Of a DNA stretch of 64,000 nt, positions 33,611-44,730 are shown one piece after another. Source of the stretch: an uncultured Bacteroidota bacterium (GTDB lineage Bacteria; Bacteroidota; Bacteroidia; Flavobacteriales; Flavobacteriaceae). The notes beneath the pieces were generated by a model. The model made no database searches and had not been told where the DNA came from. It was given only the letters and a program-made list of their open reading frames with translations. The stretch covers positions 1-64,000 of the forward strand of contig CACOGA010000004.1 of NCBI GenBank assembly GCA_902626585.1. Direction: 5' to 3'. Positions within the stretch are counted from its first letter, which is position 1; every line of letters starts with the position of its first letter. The position numbers were made by a program, and so were the translations under genes.

Positions 33611-36124
33611 TTGAAAAAATCGTTTACAAATATTTTACTAATTTTTTTACTTTCTGTCATCGTTATAGGATGCTCGAGAAAAAAAGATAAATTTTTAAAT
33701 AAAAATTTCCACTCTTTAACCACAAAATATAATTTCTTGTTTAATGGGAACAATTTATATGCCGAAGGCTTGATTGACTTAGAGAATGAAGTCAAAGAAA
33801 ACTTCTGGGGATTATTACCGATTGAAAAATTTAAATACTATGATATTGATGATGAAGATCGTGAAACAAATTTTACTAGATCTGAGGAGAAAGCTACATT
33901 AGCCATACAAAAACATTCCATGAATGTAGACGGAAAAGAAAGAAATCCAATTATGGATCAGGCTTATTTCCTATTAGGAAAATCCAGATATTTTGATAAT
34001 AGATTTATACCTGCACTTGAGGCATTTAATTATATTTTGTACAAGTACCCCACAAGTCAATATATAAATATGGTAAAAATATGGAAGGAAAAAATAAATA
34101 TTAGACTAGAACAAAATAAGTATGCAATTGATAATTTAAAAGAACTATTAGATGAAAATAATCTTCAAATAGAAGAACGTTCGCTGGCGAACTCCTACAT
34201 AGCACAAGCATTTATCAATATTGAACAAATTGATAGTGCCGCTTATTATTTAAAGAGGTCAAATCAACAATTTAAAAACCTAAAGAATGATCCGAGAAAG
34301 ACCTTTTTGTTAGCCCAACTATATCAAGATATGTCTATTAATGATACCGCATATGACACATATACTGAAGTGATTAATCTAAATAGAAAGATTCCAAGAA
34401 AATTTTATATTCAGTCTTTTATCAATAGGTCAAATGTTTCCGATTCGATTGACAATTCAATCTCAGAGTTAAAAGAATTAACCGAAAATTTTGAGAATAA
34501 TAACTTCTTTGATATTATATACCATCAAATTGCTGTACTGAATCTTAAAAAAAATGATGATGACCCTGATTCAACAGATTCTTTGAGAATTTTAAATGAC
34601 TCTTTGGCAGTTCTAAATTTTAATAAATCCTTACGATCTGATTCTGATGATGAAATATTAATCGCAAAAAACTACAATGAATTAGCCGAGCTAAATTTTA
34701 GAAATAAAGACTATTTACAAGCAGGATTATATTACGATAGTACGCTTAGCGAATTGAATAGTAGATCACGTGATTTTAAGAAAATTAAAAGAAAAAGAGA
34801 TAACCTAAATGATCTCATTTTCTACGAATCAATAGCAATGGAACTTGATAGCATCATCAATTTAATTAATATGCCTGACGAAAATAGAAGAGTTTTCTTC
34901 AGTGATTATGTAGAACAATTAAAAGCAAGAGAGAATAAGGCTAAGAGGAATAATGATAATTTTGGATCTTCAAATTCGATTGCCAACAGTATGGATTCGG
35001 AATCAGCCCTATTTTATTTTTACAATTCTACCGCGGTTGCCTTCGGAAAAAATGATTTCAAAAATAGATGGGGGAATAGGAGGCTTAAGGATAATTGGAG
35101 ATGGTCTATTTCTAGTGCTAGTATTGCTAATAAAAATGCTGAAGCTCAATCGAAAAATCTAAACAAGGATAGTATTTTTTCTGTTGAATATTACATAGGT
35201 CTTATTCCAGATGAACCAATTACTGTAGACAGTATAAACAACAGGCGCAATGATGCCTATTTTAGACTTGGTTCAATTTATAAAGATCAGTTTGATGAAT
35301 ATCAAATTTCAAATGAAAGATTGTTTGGACTTCTGAGCAATGAACCACTTAAAGATTTAATACCTCCTTCTAAGTATTTTATTTACAAGAATTATATTTC
35401 CCTAGACTCTTTAAATAAAGCTGAAGAATTTAAACAAGATATTATTTCTGATTACAGAGATTCAAAATATGCAGAAATATTGCTTGATCCGAGTGCAATT
35501 TCAAAGCAAACACTGAATTCAAATGAAGTTTATGAAAAATTATATCTTGAGTTTACAAACCAAATGTATAACAAAGTAATTGATGAATGTGACAAATATA
35601 TTTTAGATTTTAATGGAGAACCAATTGTTGCCAAATTTGAACTCCTTAAAGCTTTGGCAATTGCACGGGTTTATGGGTTTAAAGAGTATAGAAAAGCTTT
35701 AACATTTATTAAGTTAAATTATTCAAGTACAGCTGAAGGAAAAGAGGCAGAATTAATTTTAGATAATGTAATGCCCTTAGTTGAAAATGATAAGTTTATA
35801 AACAACAATATGTCAGATAATTATAAAATTATATACCAGTTTGAAAAAGGATCTAAAGATAAAATTGTAAATCAGATTGAGAAATTGAGTGAATACATTG
35901 ATAATGTTGATTACTTAGACTTGAAAGTATCTGAAGATTTTTATAATAATATTGTTACATTTGTTGTAGTACATGGGCTTAAGAGTTATGATGGAAGTCT
36001 AGGACTCGCTGAAAGACTTGAAAAATCCATTGACATTCAGGCAGATTCGTTTTTTGTAGTATCCTCTGATAACTATAAAACGATTCAAATTCATAAAAAT
36101 TTAGATAAGTTTGAAAATAAATAG
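33611..36124 (+). CDS. sprE: Type IX secretion/gliding motility TPR lipoprotein SprE/PorW
   Basis: An 837-residue predicted lipoprotein (lipobox VIVIGC near residue 21) made largely of helical TPR-like repeats. The mature start KNFHSLTTKYNFLFNGNNLYAEG resembles SprE of Flavobacterium and PorW of Porphyromonas, which are needed for type IX secretion and gliding and link the trans-envelope motor to the secretion channel. The start is a TTG followed by two Lys and a hydrophobic helix; no ATG gives a better signal peptide. The bactofilin gene follows after six bases. Core T9SS genes (porK-N, sprA) are not in the window. Confidence 0.82.
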   Translation: MKKSFTNILLIFLLSVIVIGCSRKKDKFLNKNFHSLTTKYNFLFNGNNLYAEGLIDLENEVKENFWGLLPIEKFKYYDIDDEDRETNFTRSEEKATLAIQKHSMNVDGKERNPIMDQAYFLLGKSRYFDNRFIPALEAFNYILYKYPTSQYINMVKIWKEKINIRLEQNKYAIDNLKELLDENNLQIEERSLANSYIAQAFINIEQIDSAAYYLKRSNQQFKNLKNDPRKTFLLAQLYQDMSINDTAYDTYTEVINLNRKIPRKFYIQSFINRSNVSDSIDNSISELKELTENFENNNFFDIIYHQIAVLNLKKNDDDPDSTDSLRILNDSLAVLNFNKSLRSDSDDEILIAKNYNELAELNFRNKDYLQAGLYYDSTLSELNSRSRDFKKIKRKRDNLNDLIFYESIAMELDSIINLINMPDENRRVFFSDYVEQLKARENKAKRNNDNFGSSNSIANSMDSESALFYFYNSTAVAFGKNDFKNRWGNRRLKDNWRWSISSASIANKNAEAQSKNLNKDSIFSVEYYIGLIPDEPITVDSINNRRNDAYFRLGSIYKDQFDEYQISNERLFGLLSNEPLKDLIPPSKYFIYKNYISLDSLNKAEEFKQDIISDYRDSKYAEILLDPSAISKQTLNSNEVYEKLYLEFTNQMYNKVIDECDKYILDFNGEPIVAKFELLKALAIARVYGFKEYRKALTFIKLNYSSTAEGKEAELILDNVMPLVENDKFINNNMSDNYKIIYQFEKGSKDKIVNQIEKLSEYIDNVDYLDLKVSEDFYNNIVTFVVVHGLKSYDGSLGLAERLEKSIDIQADSFFVVSSDNYKTIQIHKNLDKFENK

Positions 36125-36130
36125 TTTATT

Positions 36131-36520
36131 ATGAGCAATACAAATCAACAAAATATGATAACCCAGGGAACAACTTTAGTCGGCGATATTTTTAGTGAGG
36201 GCGACTTCAGAATAGAGGGTAATATTAAAGGGAATATTAAAACTTCAGGAAAAATTGTTGTAGGTAAAACCGGGGTGATTAATGGAAGTCTTGAGGGAGA
36301 AAATGCTGATTTTGAGGGAGGGTTTTCTGGAAAGCTTAAGCTTTCGGGAATGCTGACTTTAAGGTCGTCTGCTTACATAGAAGGTGAAGTCGAAATTGCT
36401 AAACTTTCAGTGGAACCAGGAGCAACTTTCAATGCTACATGCTCTATGAAGGGTGGAGTAAAAGAATTAAATAATAGTGAAGAGAAAAACACCCCTGAAA
36501 AGAAAGAAAAATCGGCATAG
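36131..36520 (+). CDS. Bactofilin
   Basis: A 129-residue polymer-forming cytoskeletal protein. The central DUF583 beta-helix core runs from about residue 12 to 110, with repeated Gly turns (GDFRIEGNIKGNIKTSGKIVVGKTG). A short N-terminal tail and a Lys/Glu-rich C-terminal tail flank it. Bactofilins form membrane-associated filaments that localise cell-wall enzymes and other machinery. It is in an operon with sprE and overlaps the downstream AtpZ-like gene by 44 bases in another frame. Confidence 0.93.
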   Translation: MSNTNQQNMITQGTTLVGDIFSEGDFRIEGNIKGNIKTSGKIVVGKTGVINGSLEGENADFEGGFSGKLKLSGMLTLRSSAYIEGEVEIAKLSVEPGATFNATCSMKGGVKELNNSEEKNTPEKKEKSA

Positions 36521-36704
36521 TTTTGTAATTTATTCTCAGTTAGCTTTTCATATGTTAGCTGTGATTGTAATTGGTGTATTTATAGGGCTTAAGCTTGATG
36601 AAATATATCCAAACCAGTATTCTGCATTTACACTTATATTTGCTTTAATCTCAATCTCGTTGTCGATATACTATACAATAAGTCAGGTATCTAAGGATGA
36701 ATAA
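36477..36704 (+). CDS. AtpZ/AtpI-like small membrane protein
   Basis: A 75-residue protein with two hydrophobic helices (AFHMLAVIVIGVFIGLKLD and a following segment ending SLSIYYTISQ), the pattern of the AtpZ/AtpI family coded before F-type ATP synthases. The family assists c-ring assembly or carries divalent cations. The start is GTG at 36477, which overlaps the bactofilin gene by 44 bases. A shorter start at the internal ATG codon at 36552 would remove the basic N-terminus, so I keep GTG. It overlaps the DUF6168 gene by eight bases. Confidence 0.78.
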   Translation: MKRKTPLKRKKNRHSFVIYSQLAFHMLAVIVIGVFIGLKLDEIYPNQYSAFTLIFALISISLSIYYTISQVSKDE

Positions 36705-37083
36705 TTTTTTTATAAAAACCAGATATTTTTTTCTTCTATCTATTTTTACAGTAATCCTTTTTTTTATTCATGAATTTTTAATTTCAGAATATTTTGGGGT
36801 AAAAAATATACCATTAATACCCATATATACTTTTAATTATGTTGCGGTTATAATTCTTGTATATGCATCTAAGTTTAATTTGCGTCACCATTTTACAAAT
36901 CCGTTAACTTTTTTTGTGATACTAACATTTATAAAAATGCTTTCTGTAGTTGCTTTTTTTCTATACTTCAAGCAATATTTTAATTATGATATTATAGCTC
37001 TTGTTTATCATTTTTTTCCGGTATATTTTGTGTTGTTAACTTTGGAAATATGGGGTCTAAAAAAATCGTTGAACAATATTTAA
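36697..37083 (+). CDS. DUF6168-like membrane protein (atpI position)
   Basis: A 128-residue protein with four hydrophobic helices. By position between the AtpZ-like gene and atpB, and by its four-helix pattern, it could act like AtpI. The sequence agrees with a flavobacterial family I recall as DUF6168, of unknown function. Its ATG overlaps the AtpZ-like gene by eight bases. A strong promoter for atpB lies just downstream, so it is probably the last gene of the sprE transcript. Confidence 0.68.
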   Translation: MNNFFIKTRYFFLLSIFTVILFFIHEFLISEYFGVKNIPLIPIYTFNYVAVIILVYASKFNLRHHFTNPLTFFVILTFIKMLSVVAFFLYFKQYFNYDIIALVYHFFPVYFVLLTLEIWGLKKSLNNI

Positions 37084-37103
37084 AACTTCTTGATTTATTT
37101 TGT

Positions 37104-37133
37104 TTGAAATTTCCTTTAATGTGCTTACATTTG
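37104..37133 (+). promoter_or_regulatory. Promoter of the atpBEFHAG operon
   Basis: TTG at 37104-37106, a 19-base spacer and TACATTTG at 37126-37133 give a perfect match to the Bacteroidota consensus TTG-N19-TAnnTTTG. It is the best promoter seen in the window. The atpB ATG is 33 bases further; a three-codon ORF (ATG AAA TTT TAG, 37150-37161) lies in the leader. Confidence 0.75.
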
Positions 37134-37166
37134 CAACCATATTAATAGGATGAAATTTTAGCAAAA

Positions 37167-38515
<1,349 letters not shown>

Positions 38516-38541
38516 TATATAAATTATTTTAATTAATTAAT

Positions 38542-39036
38542 ATGGATTTAGTTACACCAGACATTGGTCTTATCTTTTGGACAACTATCTCGTTTGCTAT
38601 TCTCTATTTCATACTTGCAAAATTTGCATGGAAGCCTATTTTAGGCGCTGTAACTGATAGGGAAAAGTCTATTAAAGATGCCCTTTCTGCTGCTGAAAAA
38701 GCTAAGGAAGAGATGGCAAATTTAAAAGCCGATAACGAAAAGATTTTAAACGAAGCAAAGCTTCAGAGAGAGTCTTTATTAAAGGAGGCAAGAGAAATTA
38801 AGTCAAAAATTATCGCCGACGCTGAAAGTGAGGCTACAGAAAAGGCCAATAAACTAGTTGAATCTGCAAAAATTGCTATTGAAAACGAAAAATCAGCCGC
38901 AATGAAAGAGTTGCAAAATACTGTTGTTGATTTGTCACTCAATATTGCCGAAAAACTTCTTTCCAAAGAACTTGATAATAAAGAAAAACAGGTGCAAAAC
39001 ATACAAGACATCTTAGACAAAACTAAACTTAACTGA
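38542..39036 (+). CDS. atpF: ATP synthase F0 subunit b
   Basis: Peripheral-stalk subunit of 164 residues. One N-terminal membrane helix (IGLIFWTTISFAILYFILAK) is followed by a long charged coiled coil (DREKSIKDALSAAEKAKEEM and on). Length is normal. Its stop codon overlaps the atpH start by one base (TGATG). One b gene only is seen, so the stalk is probably a homodimer. Confidence 0.95.
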   Translation: MDLVTPDIGLIFWTTISFAILYFILAKFAWKPILGAVTDREKSIKDALSAAEKAKEEMANLKADNEKILNEAKLQRESLLKEAREIKSKIIADAESEATEKANKLVESAKIAIENEKSAAMKELQNTVVDLSLNIAEKLLSKELDNKEKQVQNIQDILDKTKLN

Positions 39037-39566
39037 TGCATTCAAGAGCAGCCATAAGATATGCTAAAGCAGTTTATGAAATTGCGGATGAAGAAAATTT
39101 TATAAATGAAGTACACTCTGACATGAACTGTATTAATGAATTAAATAGTGCCTCACTTGACTTTAGAAATTTATTATCTAATTCTCAGATAGATTATTCA
39201 GAAAAGAAAAAAGCAATCCTATCTTTAATCGATAATAGTAATTTTCTAACTGAAAAATTGATTGATTTATTAATACTTAATAAAAGAATTACAATTATTA
39301 GTGATATCGCAAATAGCTTTACCCAACTATATAATAGACGTAATAATATCAAAGAAGCTACAATAATAACTGCTTTACCAATTGATGATGAAATGGAATC
39401 AAAAATTTTGTCAATCATTAATACTGATGATTTAAAATCGGTCAGCCTTACTAATATTGTAGACCCTGATATTATTGGTGGTTTTATAATTAGGTTTGAC
39501 GGCAAAGAATATAATGCGAGCGTAAAACAGAACTTAAATAACTTAAAAACAGAACTTACAAATTAA
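39036..39566 (+). CDS. atpH: ATP synthase F1 subunit delta
   Basis: Peripheral-stalk cap of 176 residues joining subunit b to the alpha3beta3 head. The start [17 protein letters not shown] is the six-helix OSCP/delta N-terminal domain. The C-terminal part contains the conserved [22 protein letters not shown]. Translation is coupled to atpF through a one-base overlap, and atpA follows five bases after the stop. Confidence 0.94.
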   Translation: MHSRAAIRYAKAVYEIADEENFINEVHSDMNCINELNSASLDFRNLLSNSQIDYSEKKKAILSLIDNSNFLTEKLIDLLILNKRITIISDIANSFTQLYNRRNNIKEATIITALPIDDEMESKILSIINTDDLKSVSLTNIVDPDIIGGFIIRFDGKEYNASVKQNLNNLKTELTN

Positions 39567-39571
39567 AAACT

Positions 39572-41146
39572 ATGGCCGAAGTAAACCCAGCTGAGATTTC
39601 AGCTATATTAAAAAAACAACTTAAAGACTTCAACTCTACATCAAAATTAGATGAAATTGGAAGTGTATTGACCGTCGGGGATGGAATTGCCAGAGCATAT
39701 GGGCTTTCAAATGCTCAGTATGGGGAATTAGTTGAATTTTCTAATGGAACCCAGGGAATTGTACTAAATCTTGAGGAAGACAATGTCGGTATTGTATTAC
39801 TTGGATCTTCTACAGATATTAAAGAAGGTGATACGGTTAAACGAACTTCTAGAATTGCATCTGTAAAAGTAGGAGAAGGAATTGTCGGAAGAGTTGTTGA
39901 TACGCTTGGTAATCCAATTGATGGTAAAGGAGAATTAAAGGGAGAATTATTTGAAATGCCACTAGAGAGAAAAGCTCCTGGAGTTATTTTTAGACAGCCA
40001 GTTAACGAGCCTTTGCAGACTGGTATAAAATCTGTTGATGCCATGATCCCCATTGGTCGTGGCCAAAGAGAGCTGGTTATTGGTGACAGACAAACGGGAA
40101 AGACTACAGTATGTATTGATACAATTTTAAATCAAAAAGAATTTTATGATGCTGGAGAGCCTGTTTATTGTATTTATGTTGCAGTAGGACAGAAAGCCTC
40201 AACAGTTGCTGGTATAGCAAAAATATTAGAAGATAAGGGTGCTTTGGCTTATACGACTATCGTTGCCGCTAATGCTTCCGATCCTGCCGCAATGCAGGTG
40301 TATGCTCCTTTTACTGGGGCTTCAATCGGGGAATACTTTAGAGATACTGGCAGGCCAGCTTTAATCATATATGATGACCTTTCAAAGCAAGCGGTGGCAT
40401 ACCGAGAAATATCTTTATTATTAAGAAGACCACCAGGAAGAGAAGCTTATCCTGGTGATGTATTTTATCTTCATTCTAGATTACTAGAAAGGGCAGCAAA
40501 AGTTATAAACGATGATGCTATTGCAAAAGGAATGAATGATTTACCTGAATCATTAAAAGAAATTGTTAAAGGAGGCGGCTCGCTTACTGCACTTCCTATA
40601 ATTGAAACACAAGCTGGTGATGTTTCAGCATATATTCCGACTAACGTAATTTCAATTACAGATGGTCAAATATTTTTAGAGTCAGATTTATTTAATTCTG
40701 GAGTCAGACCAGCGATTAATGTAGGTATTTCTGTTTCTAGGGTTGGAGGATCAGCTCAGATTAAATCAATGAAAAAGGTCTCAGGAACATTAAAGTTGGA
40801 TCAAGCCCAATTTAGGGAATTAGAAGCTTTTGCTAAATTCGGTTCAGACTTGGACGCAGCAACATTAAATGTAATCGAAAAAGGAAAAAGAAATGTTGAA
40901 ATTTTAAAACAAGCCCAAAATGATCCTTTTAAGGTAGAAGACCAAGTTGCTATTATATACCTAGGCTCTAAGAACTTGTTGAGAGATATTCCTGTTGACA
41001 GAATCAAGGAGTTCGAATCAGAATATATCAGGTTTCTTAATGATAAACATTCAAAAATTTTATCAACTATTAAGCAGGGGAAATTAACAGATGAAGTTAC
41101 TGCTACGCTTGAAAAAGTTTGTTCTGAATTGGTTACAAAGTTTTAA
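39572..41146 (+). CDS. atpA: ATP synthase F1 subunit alpha
   Basis: Non-catalytic nucleotide-binding subunit of 524 residues. The P-loop GDRQTGKTT is at residues 171-179, with Lys177. The family signature [17 protein letters not shown] near residue 380 is present. Length is normal. The partner atpD (beta) is not in this operon, in keeping with the split ATP synthase loci known for Flavobacteriia. Confidence 0.97.
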   Translation: MAEVNPAEISAILKKQLKDFNSTSKLDEIGSVLTVGDGIARAYGLSNAQYGELVEFSNGTQGIVLNLEEDNVGIVLLGSSTDIKEGDTVKRTSRIASVKVGEGIVGRVVDTLGNPIDGKGELKGELFEMPLERKAPGVIFRQPVNEPLQTGIKSVDAMIPIGRGQRELVIGDRQTGKTTVCIDTILNQKEFYDAGEPVYCIYVAVGQKASTVAGIAKILEDKGALAYTTIVAANASDPAAMQVYAPFTGASIGEYFRDTGRPALIIYDDLSKQAVAYREISLLLRRPPGREAYPGDVFYLHSRLLERAAKVINDDAIAKGMNDLPESLKEIVKGGGSLTALPIIETQAGDVSAYIPTNVISITDGQIFLESDLFNSGVRPAINVGISVSRVGGSAQIKSMKKVSGTLKLDQAQFRELEAFAKFGSDLDAATLNVIEKGKRNVEILKQAQNDPFKVEDQVAIIYLGSKNLLRDIPVDRIKEFESEYIRFLNDKHSKILSTIKQGKLTDEVTATLEKVCSELVTKF

Positions 41147-41149
41147 AAA

Positions 41150-42004
41150 ATGCCAAACTTAAAAGAAATTAGAAATAGAATTTCATCAGTGTCTTCTACG
41201 ATGCAGATTACAAGTGCTATGAAAATGGTTTCTGCTGCAAAGTTAAAAAAAGCACAAGATGCTATTACAGCTATGCGCCCTTATTCTGATAAGCTTACAC
41301 AAATGTTGGTTGATCTTTCATCTTCTGTAGACTTTGAAAATGTTTATTTAAAGCCACGAAAAGTCAAAAATAAATTAGTTGTTTGTATTACTTCAAATAG
41401 AGGTTTATGTGGTGCATTTAACTCAAATATTATTAAGAAATGCAATGAAATAGCTGAATTATCTGAAGAAAAGGTATCATTCTTTTGTATTGGGAAAAAG
41501 GGTGGTGACATATTATCAAAAAGTCATAATGTAGTTGATTCTAATAATGAAATATTTGATGAGTTAACATTTGAAAATGTTTCTTTAGTCGGGGAGTTTT
41601 TAATGAATAAATTTCTTGAAAAAGATTATGATAAAATAGAAATAGTATACAACAAGTTTAAAAACGCTGCTACTCAGATTGTGACTACAGAACAATATCT
41701 ACCTATTGAAAATAACAGTAATAAAGAAGAAGAGCAAGATTCTGCAGACTATATATTTGAGCCATCACAAATTGAAATTATTTCTGAGCTAATCCCTAAG
41801 TCTTTGAAAACCCAACTATATAAATCTGTAAGAGATTCATATGCATCAGAGCATGGCGCCAGAATGACTGCTATGCATAAAGCAACAGATAATGCAACGG
41901 AGTTAAGAGATCAGCTTAAATTGACATATAATAAGGCTAGACAAGCTGCGATCACCAATGAAATTCTTGAGATTGTTGGAGGAGCTGAGGCCCTAAACGG
42001 GTAG
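41150..42004 (+). CDS. atpG: ATP synthase F1 subunit gamma
   Basis: Central-stalk rotor subunit of 284 residues. The N-terminal helix NLKEIRNRISSVSSTMQITSAMKMVSAAKL is split here into LKEIRNRISSV and MQITSAMKMVSAAK, and the C-terminal helix carries the conserved ASEHGARMTAMHKATDNA segment. It is the last gene of the atp operon; atpD and atpC do not follow. A 66-base gap separates it from the flippase gene. Confidence 0.96.
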   Translation: MPNLKEIRNRISSVSSTMQITSAMKMVSAAKLKKAQDAITAMRPYSDKLTQMLVDLSSSVDFENVYLKPRKVKNKLVVCITSNRGLCGAFNSNIIKKCNEIAELSEEKVSFFCIGKKGGDILSKSHNVVDSNNEIFDELTFENVSLVGEFLMNKFLEKDYDKIEIVYNKFKNAATQIVTTEQYLPIENNSNKEEEQDSADYIFEPSQIEIISELIPKSLKTQLYKSVRDSYASEHGARMTAMHKATDNATELRDQLKLTYNKARQAAITNEILEIVGGAEALNG

Positions 42005-42070
42005 TTGCTTTCTTCTCTTTTTGTTTTCCAAGTATTATTACTTTATTTTTAGCATATAAACTTACAAAGT

Positions 42071-43537
42071 TTGGGAAATTTTCTACAACTATTTAGGCAA
42101 ACCTTTGTGTATGGAATAGCTACTGTTTTTCCAAGACTAGTAAGTGTTATTTTAGTCAGAGTTCATACAGATAAAAGCGTTTTAAGTGAGGTTTCTGAAT
42201 TTGGCACATTATCACTGGTTTTCTCTTATATTATACTTTTTAATGTTATTCTTTCATACGGTTTAGAAACATCATTTTTTAGATTTTATAATACTGAGAA
42301 AAATAAAAAAGATGTATTAAATACCGCAACAATTTCTATTATCATTTCATCACTAATTTTCGCATCTGTTTTTAGTATTTTCAAATTAAATATTTCAGAT
42401 TTTACTGGAATTAATGTTAGCTATCTTAGTATTATAGTGTGGATATTAGTAGCTGATGCTCTTGCTGTTATTCCTTTTGCATATCTAAGATTAAAGGGTT
42501 CTGCCCTTAAATATTCTGTAGTCAAAATTATAAACGTATTAGTTTATTTTTCGTTAAATATTTTTCTTTTAATCTTGTTAAAAGATCTTTCGGCTTCTTA
42601 TGAGATCTTTGAAAAAATATATTTTGATAATTTTGAAGTTGCTTATATTTTTATCGCAAATCTTATTGCTAGTATTGTTTCTCTACTATTACTCCTTCCT
42701 TTTTATTTTAAATTAAATTATCGGGCAAACTTTAAATTATTAAGAAAAATGTTACTTTATGCTTTTCCTATACTCATTTCGGGTTTAGCATTTACTATAA
42801 ACGAAACATTTGACAAAATTTTATTAGATTTTTTACTGCCTGCCTCAATTGCAAAAACTGAAATAGGAATGTATGCTGCATGTTATAAATTAGCAATTTT
42901 TATGACATTATTTTCTGCTGCGTATAAATTAGCGATTGAGCCGTTTTTCTTTAGCGAGGCCGATAAACAAACCTCTAAACGTAGTTATGCGCTTGTTTTG
43001 GAGACCTTTGTTATAATTGGTTCTTCAATAATGGTCTTAATTGTTGTTGCTCTCGATATTTTAAAAGTTATATTCATTGGCGACCCTGAATATTGGCAAG
43101 CTATGTATATAGTTCCGATAATTTTATTCGCTAACTTCTGTCTTGGGATATATCAAAATTTGTCAGTTTGGTATAAGGTTACTAACCGGACTAGGTTTGC
43201 CGCTTACATTTCATGTATTGGTGCTTTTATTACTTTGGCATTAAACCTGACTCTAATTCCTGACTATAGTTACTTGGGATCTGCTTTGGCCACACTAATT
43301 GCATATTTTACTATGGCTTTATTATCATACATAATCGGAAAACGATATTATCCTATACCTTACAATACCTCTAAAATATTATTTTACATAGTACTTTCTG
43401 TTACTCTTTCATATATTTCATTTTATGGTTTTAGAGATAATTTATTAATTGGAATCATATGCATATTCGTTATGAATCTTGTAATTTTAATTAAAGAAAA
43501 GGCTCGAATTTTAAAACTGATTAATTTAATAAGATGA
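42071..43537 (+). CDS. Polysaccharide/lipid flippase (MOP superfamily), second copy
   Basis: A 488-residue polytopic membrane protein with about 14 helices. The start [28 protein letters not shown] is the usual start of the flavobacterial MOP/Wzx branch. It is not close to the flippase at 21357 and lies outside the glycan operon, so it may serve another lipid-linked substrate. The start is a TTG at 42071 because the conserved LFRQTF helix begins immediately and no upstream ATG fits. It overlaps the dut ATG by four bases. Confidence 0.86.
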   Translation: MGNFLQLFRQTFVYGIATVFPRLVSVILVRVHTDKSVLSEVSEFGTLSLVFSYIILFNVILSYGLETSFFRFYNTEKNKKDVLNTATISIIISSLIFASVFSIFKLNISDFTGINVSYLSIIVWILVADALAVIPFAYLRLKGSALKYSVVKIINVLVYFSLNIFLLILLKDLSASYEIFEKIYFDNFEVAYIFIANLIASIVSLLLLLPFYFKLNYRANFKLLRKMLLYAFPILISGLAFTINETFDKILLDFLLPASIAKTEIGMYAACYKLAIFMTLFSAAYKLAIEPFFFSEADKQTSKRSYALVLETFVIIGSSIMVLIVVALDILKVIFIGDPEYWQAMYIVPIILFANFCLGIYQNLSVWYKVTNRTRFAAYISCIGAFITLALNLTLIPDYSYLGSALATLIAYFTMALLSYIIGKRYYPIPYNTSKILFYIVLSVTLSYISFYGFRDNLLIGIICIFVMNLVILIKEKARILKLINLIR

Positions 43538-43965
43538 TTGTAGATATAGTTAACCTTTCTAAAAATGAACTGCCAAAATATGAGACTTTACTGTCTGCTG
43601 GAATGGACATAAGGGCTAATTTAGATGAACCAATTACAATAAAGCCAAATCAAAGATCGCTAATAAAAACAGGTTTATATATTTCATTGCATGATGGATA
43701 TGAAGCTCAAATTAGACCGCGCAGTGGATTGGCTCTTAAAAAGGGGATAACAGTTCTTAATTCACCTGGAACAATTGATGCAGATTATCGAGGTGAAATT
43801 GGAGTAATAATTGCTAATTTATCGGATTCAGATTTTACCATTAAGTCTGGAGATAGAATAGCTCAGATGGTTATTGCTAAGTTCGAGAAGATTTCTTGGA
43901 AAGCGGTAGATAAATTAGACGATTCATTAAGAGGTAATAAGGGTTTTGGAAGTACCGGTATATAG
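43534..43965 (+). CDS. dut: Deoxyuridine 5'-triphosphate nucleotidohydrolase (dUTPase)
   Basis: Trimeric enzyme hydrolysing dUTP to dUMP and pyrophosphate, which prevents uracil in DNA and supplies dTMP synthesis. The 143 residues show all five motifs: [40 protein letters not shown] and the C-terminal GNKGFGSTG arm. The ATG overlaps the flippase end by four bases (ATGA), so it is translated in the same operon. Confidence 0.96.
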   Translation: MIVDIVNLSKNELPKYETLLSAGMDIRANLDEPITIKPNQRSLIKTGLYISLHDGYEAQIRPRSGLALKKGITVLNSPGTIDADYRGEIGVIIANLSDSDFTIKSGDRIAQMVIAKFEKISWKAVDKLDDSLRGNKGFGSTGI

Positions 43966-43968
43966 AAA

Positions 43969-44730
43969 GTGATTATGAAAAAACTTATCCTTTTATTGAC
44001 AATTGTTTTTTTTAGTTCATGCTCTTTATTTTACAACACTTCAAAATATACAACGGATGACAGAAAAAAACTTACAATAAAAAAATCTATACGTTTAGCC
44101 AACAAAGCAATTAATAGTATAGATTTTATCCAGGCTAAAGCAAAAGTATCCTTTAGAGATAATAATAAAATTAAATCCAATACTATAACTCTTAGAATTG
44201 ATTCAGACGACAAACTATGGATTAATTCCTCCCTTGGTGCGGCCAGAGTTCTAATTGATACAGATTCTATAAGATTTTATAACAAAATTGAAAAAAACTA
44301 TTTTGTTTCAGATTATGCTTACATAAATAGTAAACTTGGTTTTGATGTAAATTTTTCAATATTACAAGACCTTATTCTTGGCATTTTAATTAATGAATTC
44401 AAGCCCTCCGATTTTTTGATAGTTAGCGATAAAAATTATGTTTTCATAGATGATAATTTTGTTTTTAATTCCAAAACTGTTAAGTATTCTGTTTTTATTG
44501 ATCCTTATACTTCCGCAGTCAAAAAGCAAATATTTACCTTTCAAGACAACCTATTTGAGGTATTATATAATGACCATACTAAAGTAAATGGCCAATTAAT
44601 TCCAACTAAAATCCAATTCCTAAACAATGGTACCGAAAGTTTACTTATTGATTTCAAATCTGTATCCTCTTTAGAAAAGATTAATATACCCTTCAGAATT
44701 CCTTCAAATTATAAGCGTATTAAACTGTAA
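43969..44730 (+). CDS. DUF4292 family lipoprotein
   Basis: A 253-residue predicted lipoprotein with lipobox IVFFSSC near residue 18. The mature part has repeated amphipathic beta strands (FIQAKAKVSFRDNNK, WINSSLGAARVLID, RFYNKIEKNYFV), in line with DUF4292, a Bacteroidota family with a LolA/LolB-like look. A lipid-carrier role is speculative. Two start codons (ATG at 43969 or 43975) give nearly the same signal. It overlaps the next ORF by one base (TAATG), so the two proteins may act together. Confidence 0.8.
   Translation: MIMKKLILLLTIVFFSSCSLFYNTSKYTTDDRKKLTIKKSIRLANKAINSIDFIQAKAKVSFRDNNKIKSNTITLRIDSDDKLWINSSLGAARVLIDTDSIRFYNKIEKNYFVSDYAYINSKLGFDVNFSILQDLILGILINEFKPSDFLIVSDKNYVFIDDNFVFNSKTVKYSVFIDPYTSAVKKQIFTFQDNLFEVLYNDHTKVNGQLIPTKIQFLNNGTESLLIDFKSVSSLEKINIPFRIPSNYKRIKL

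Noticed and set aside
34760-34775. CACGTG palindrome as a third parS site
   Set aside because: ATCACGTGAT matches the parS consensus at only about 9 of 16 positions and lies inside sprE.
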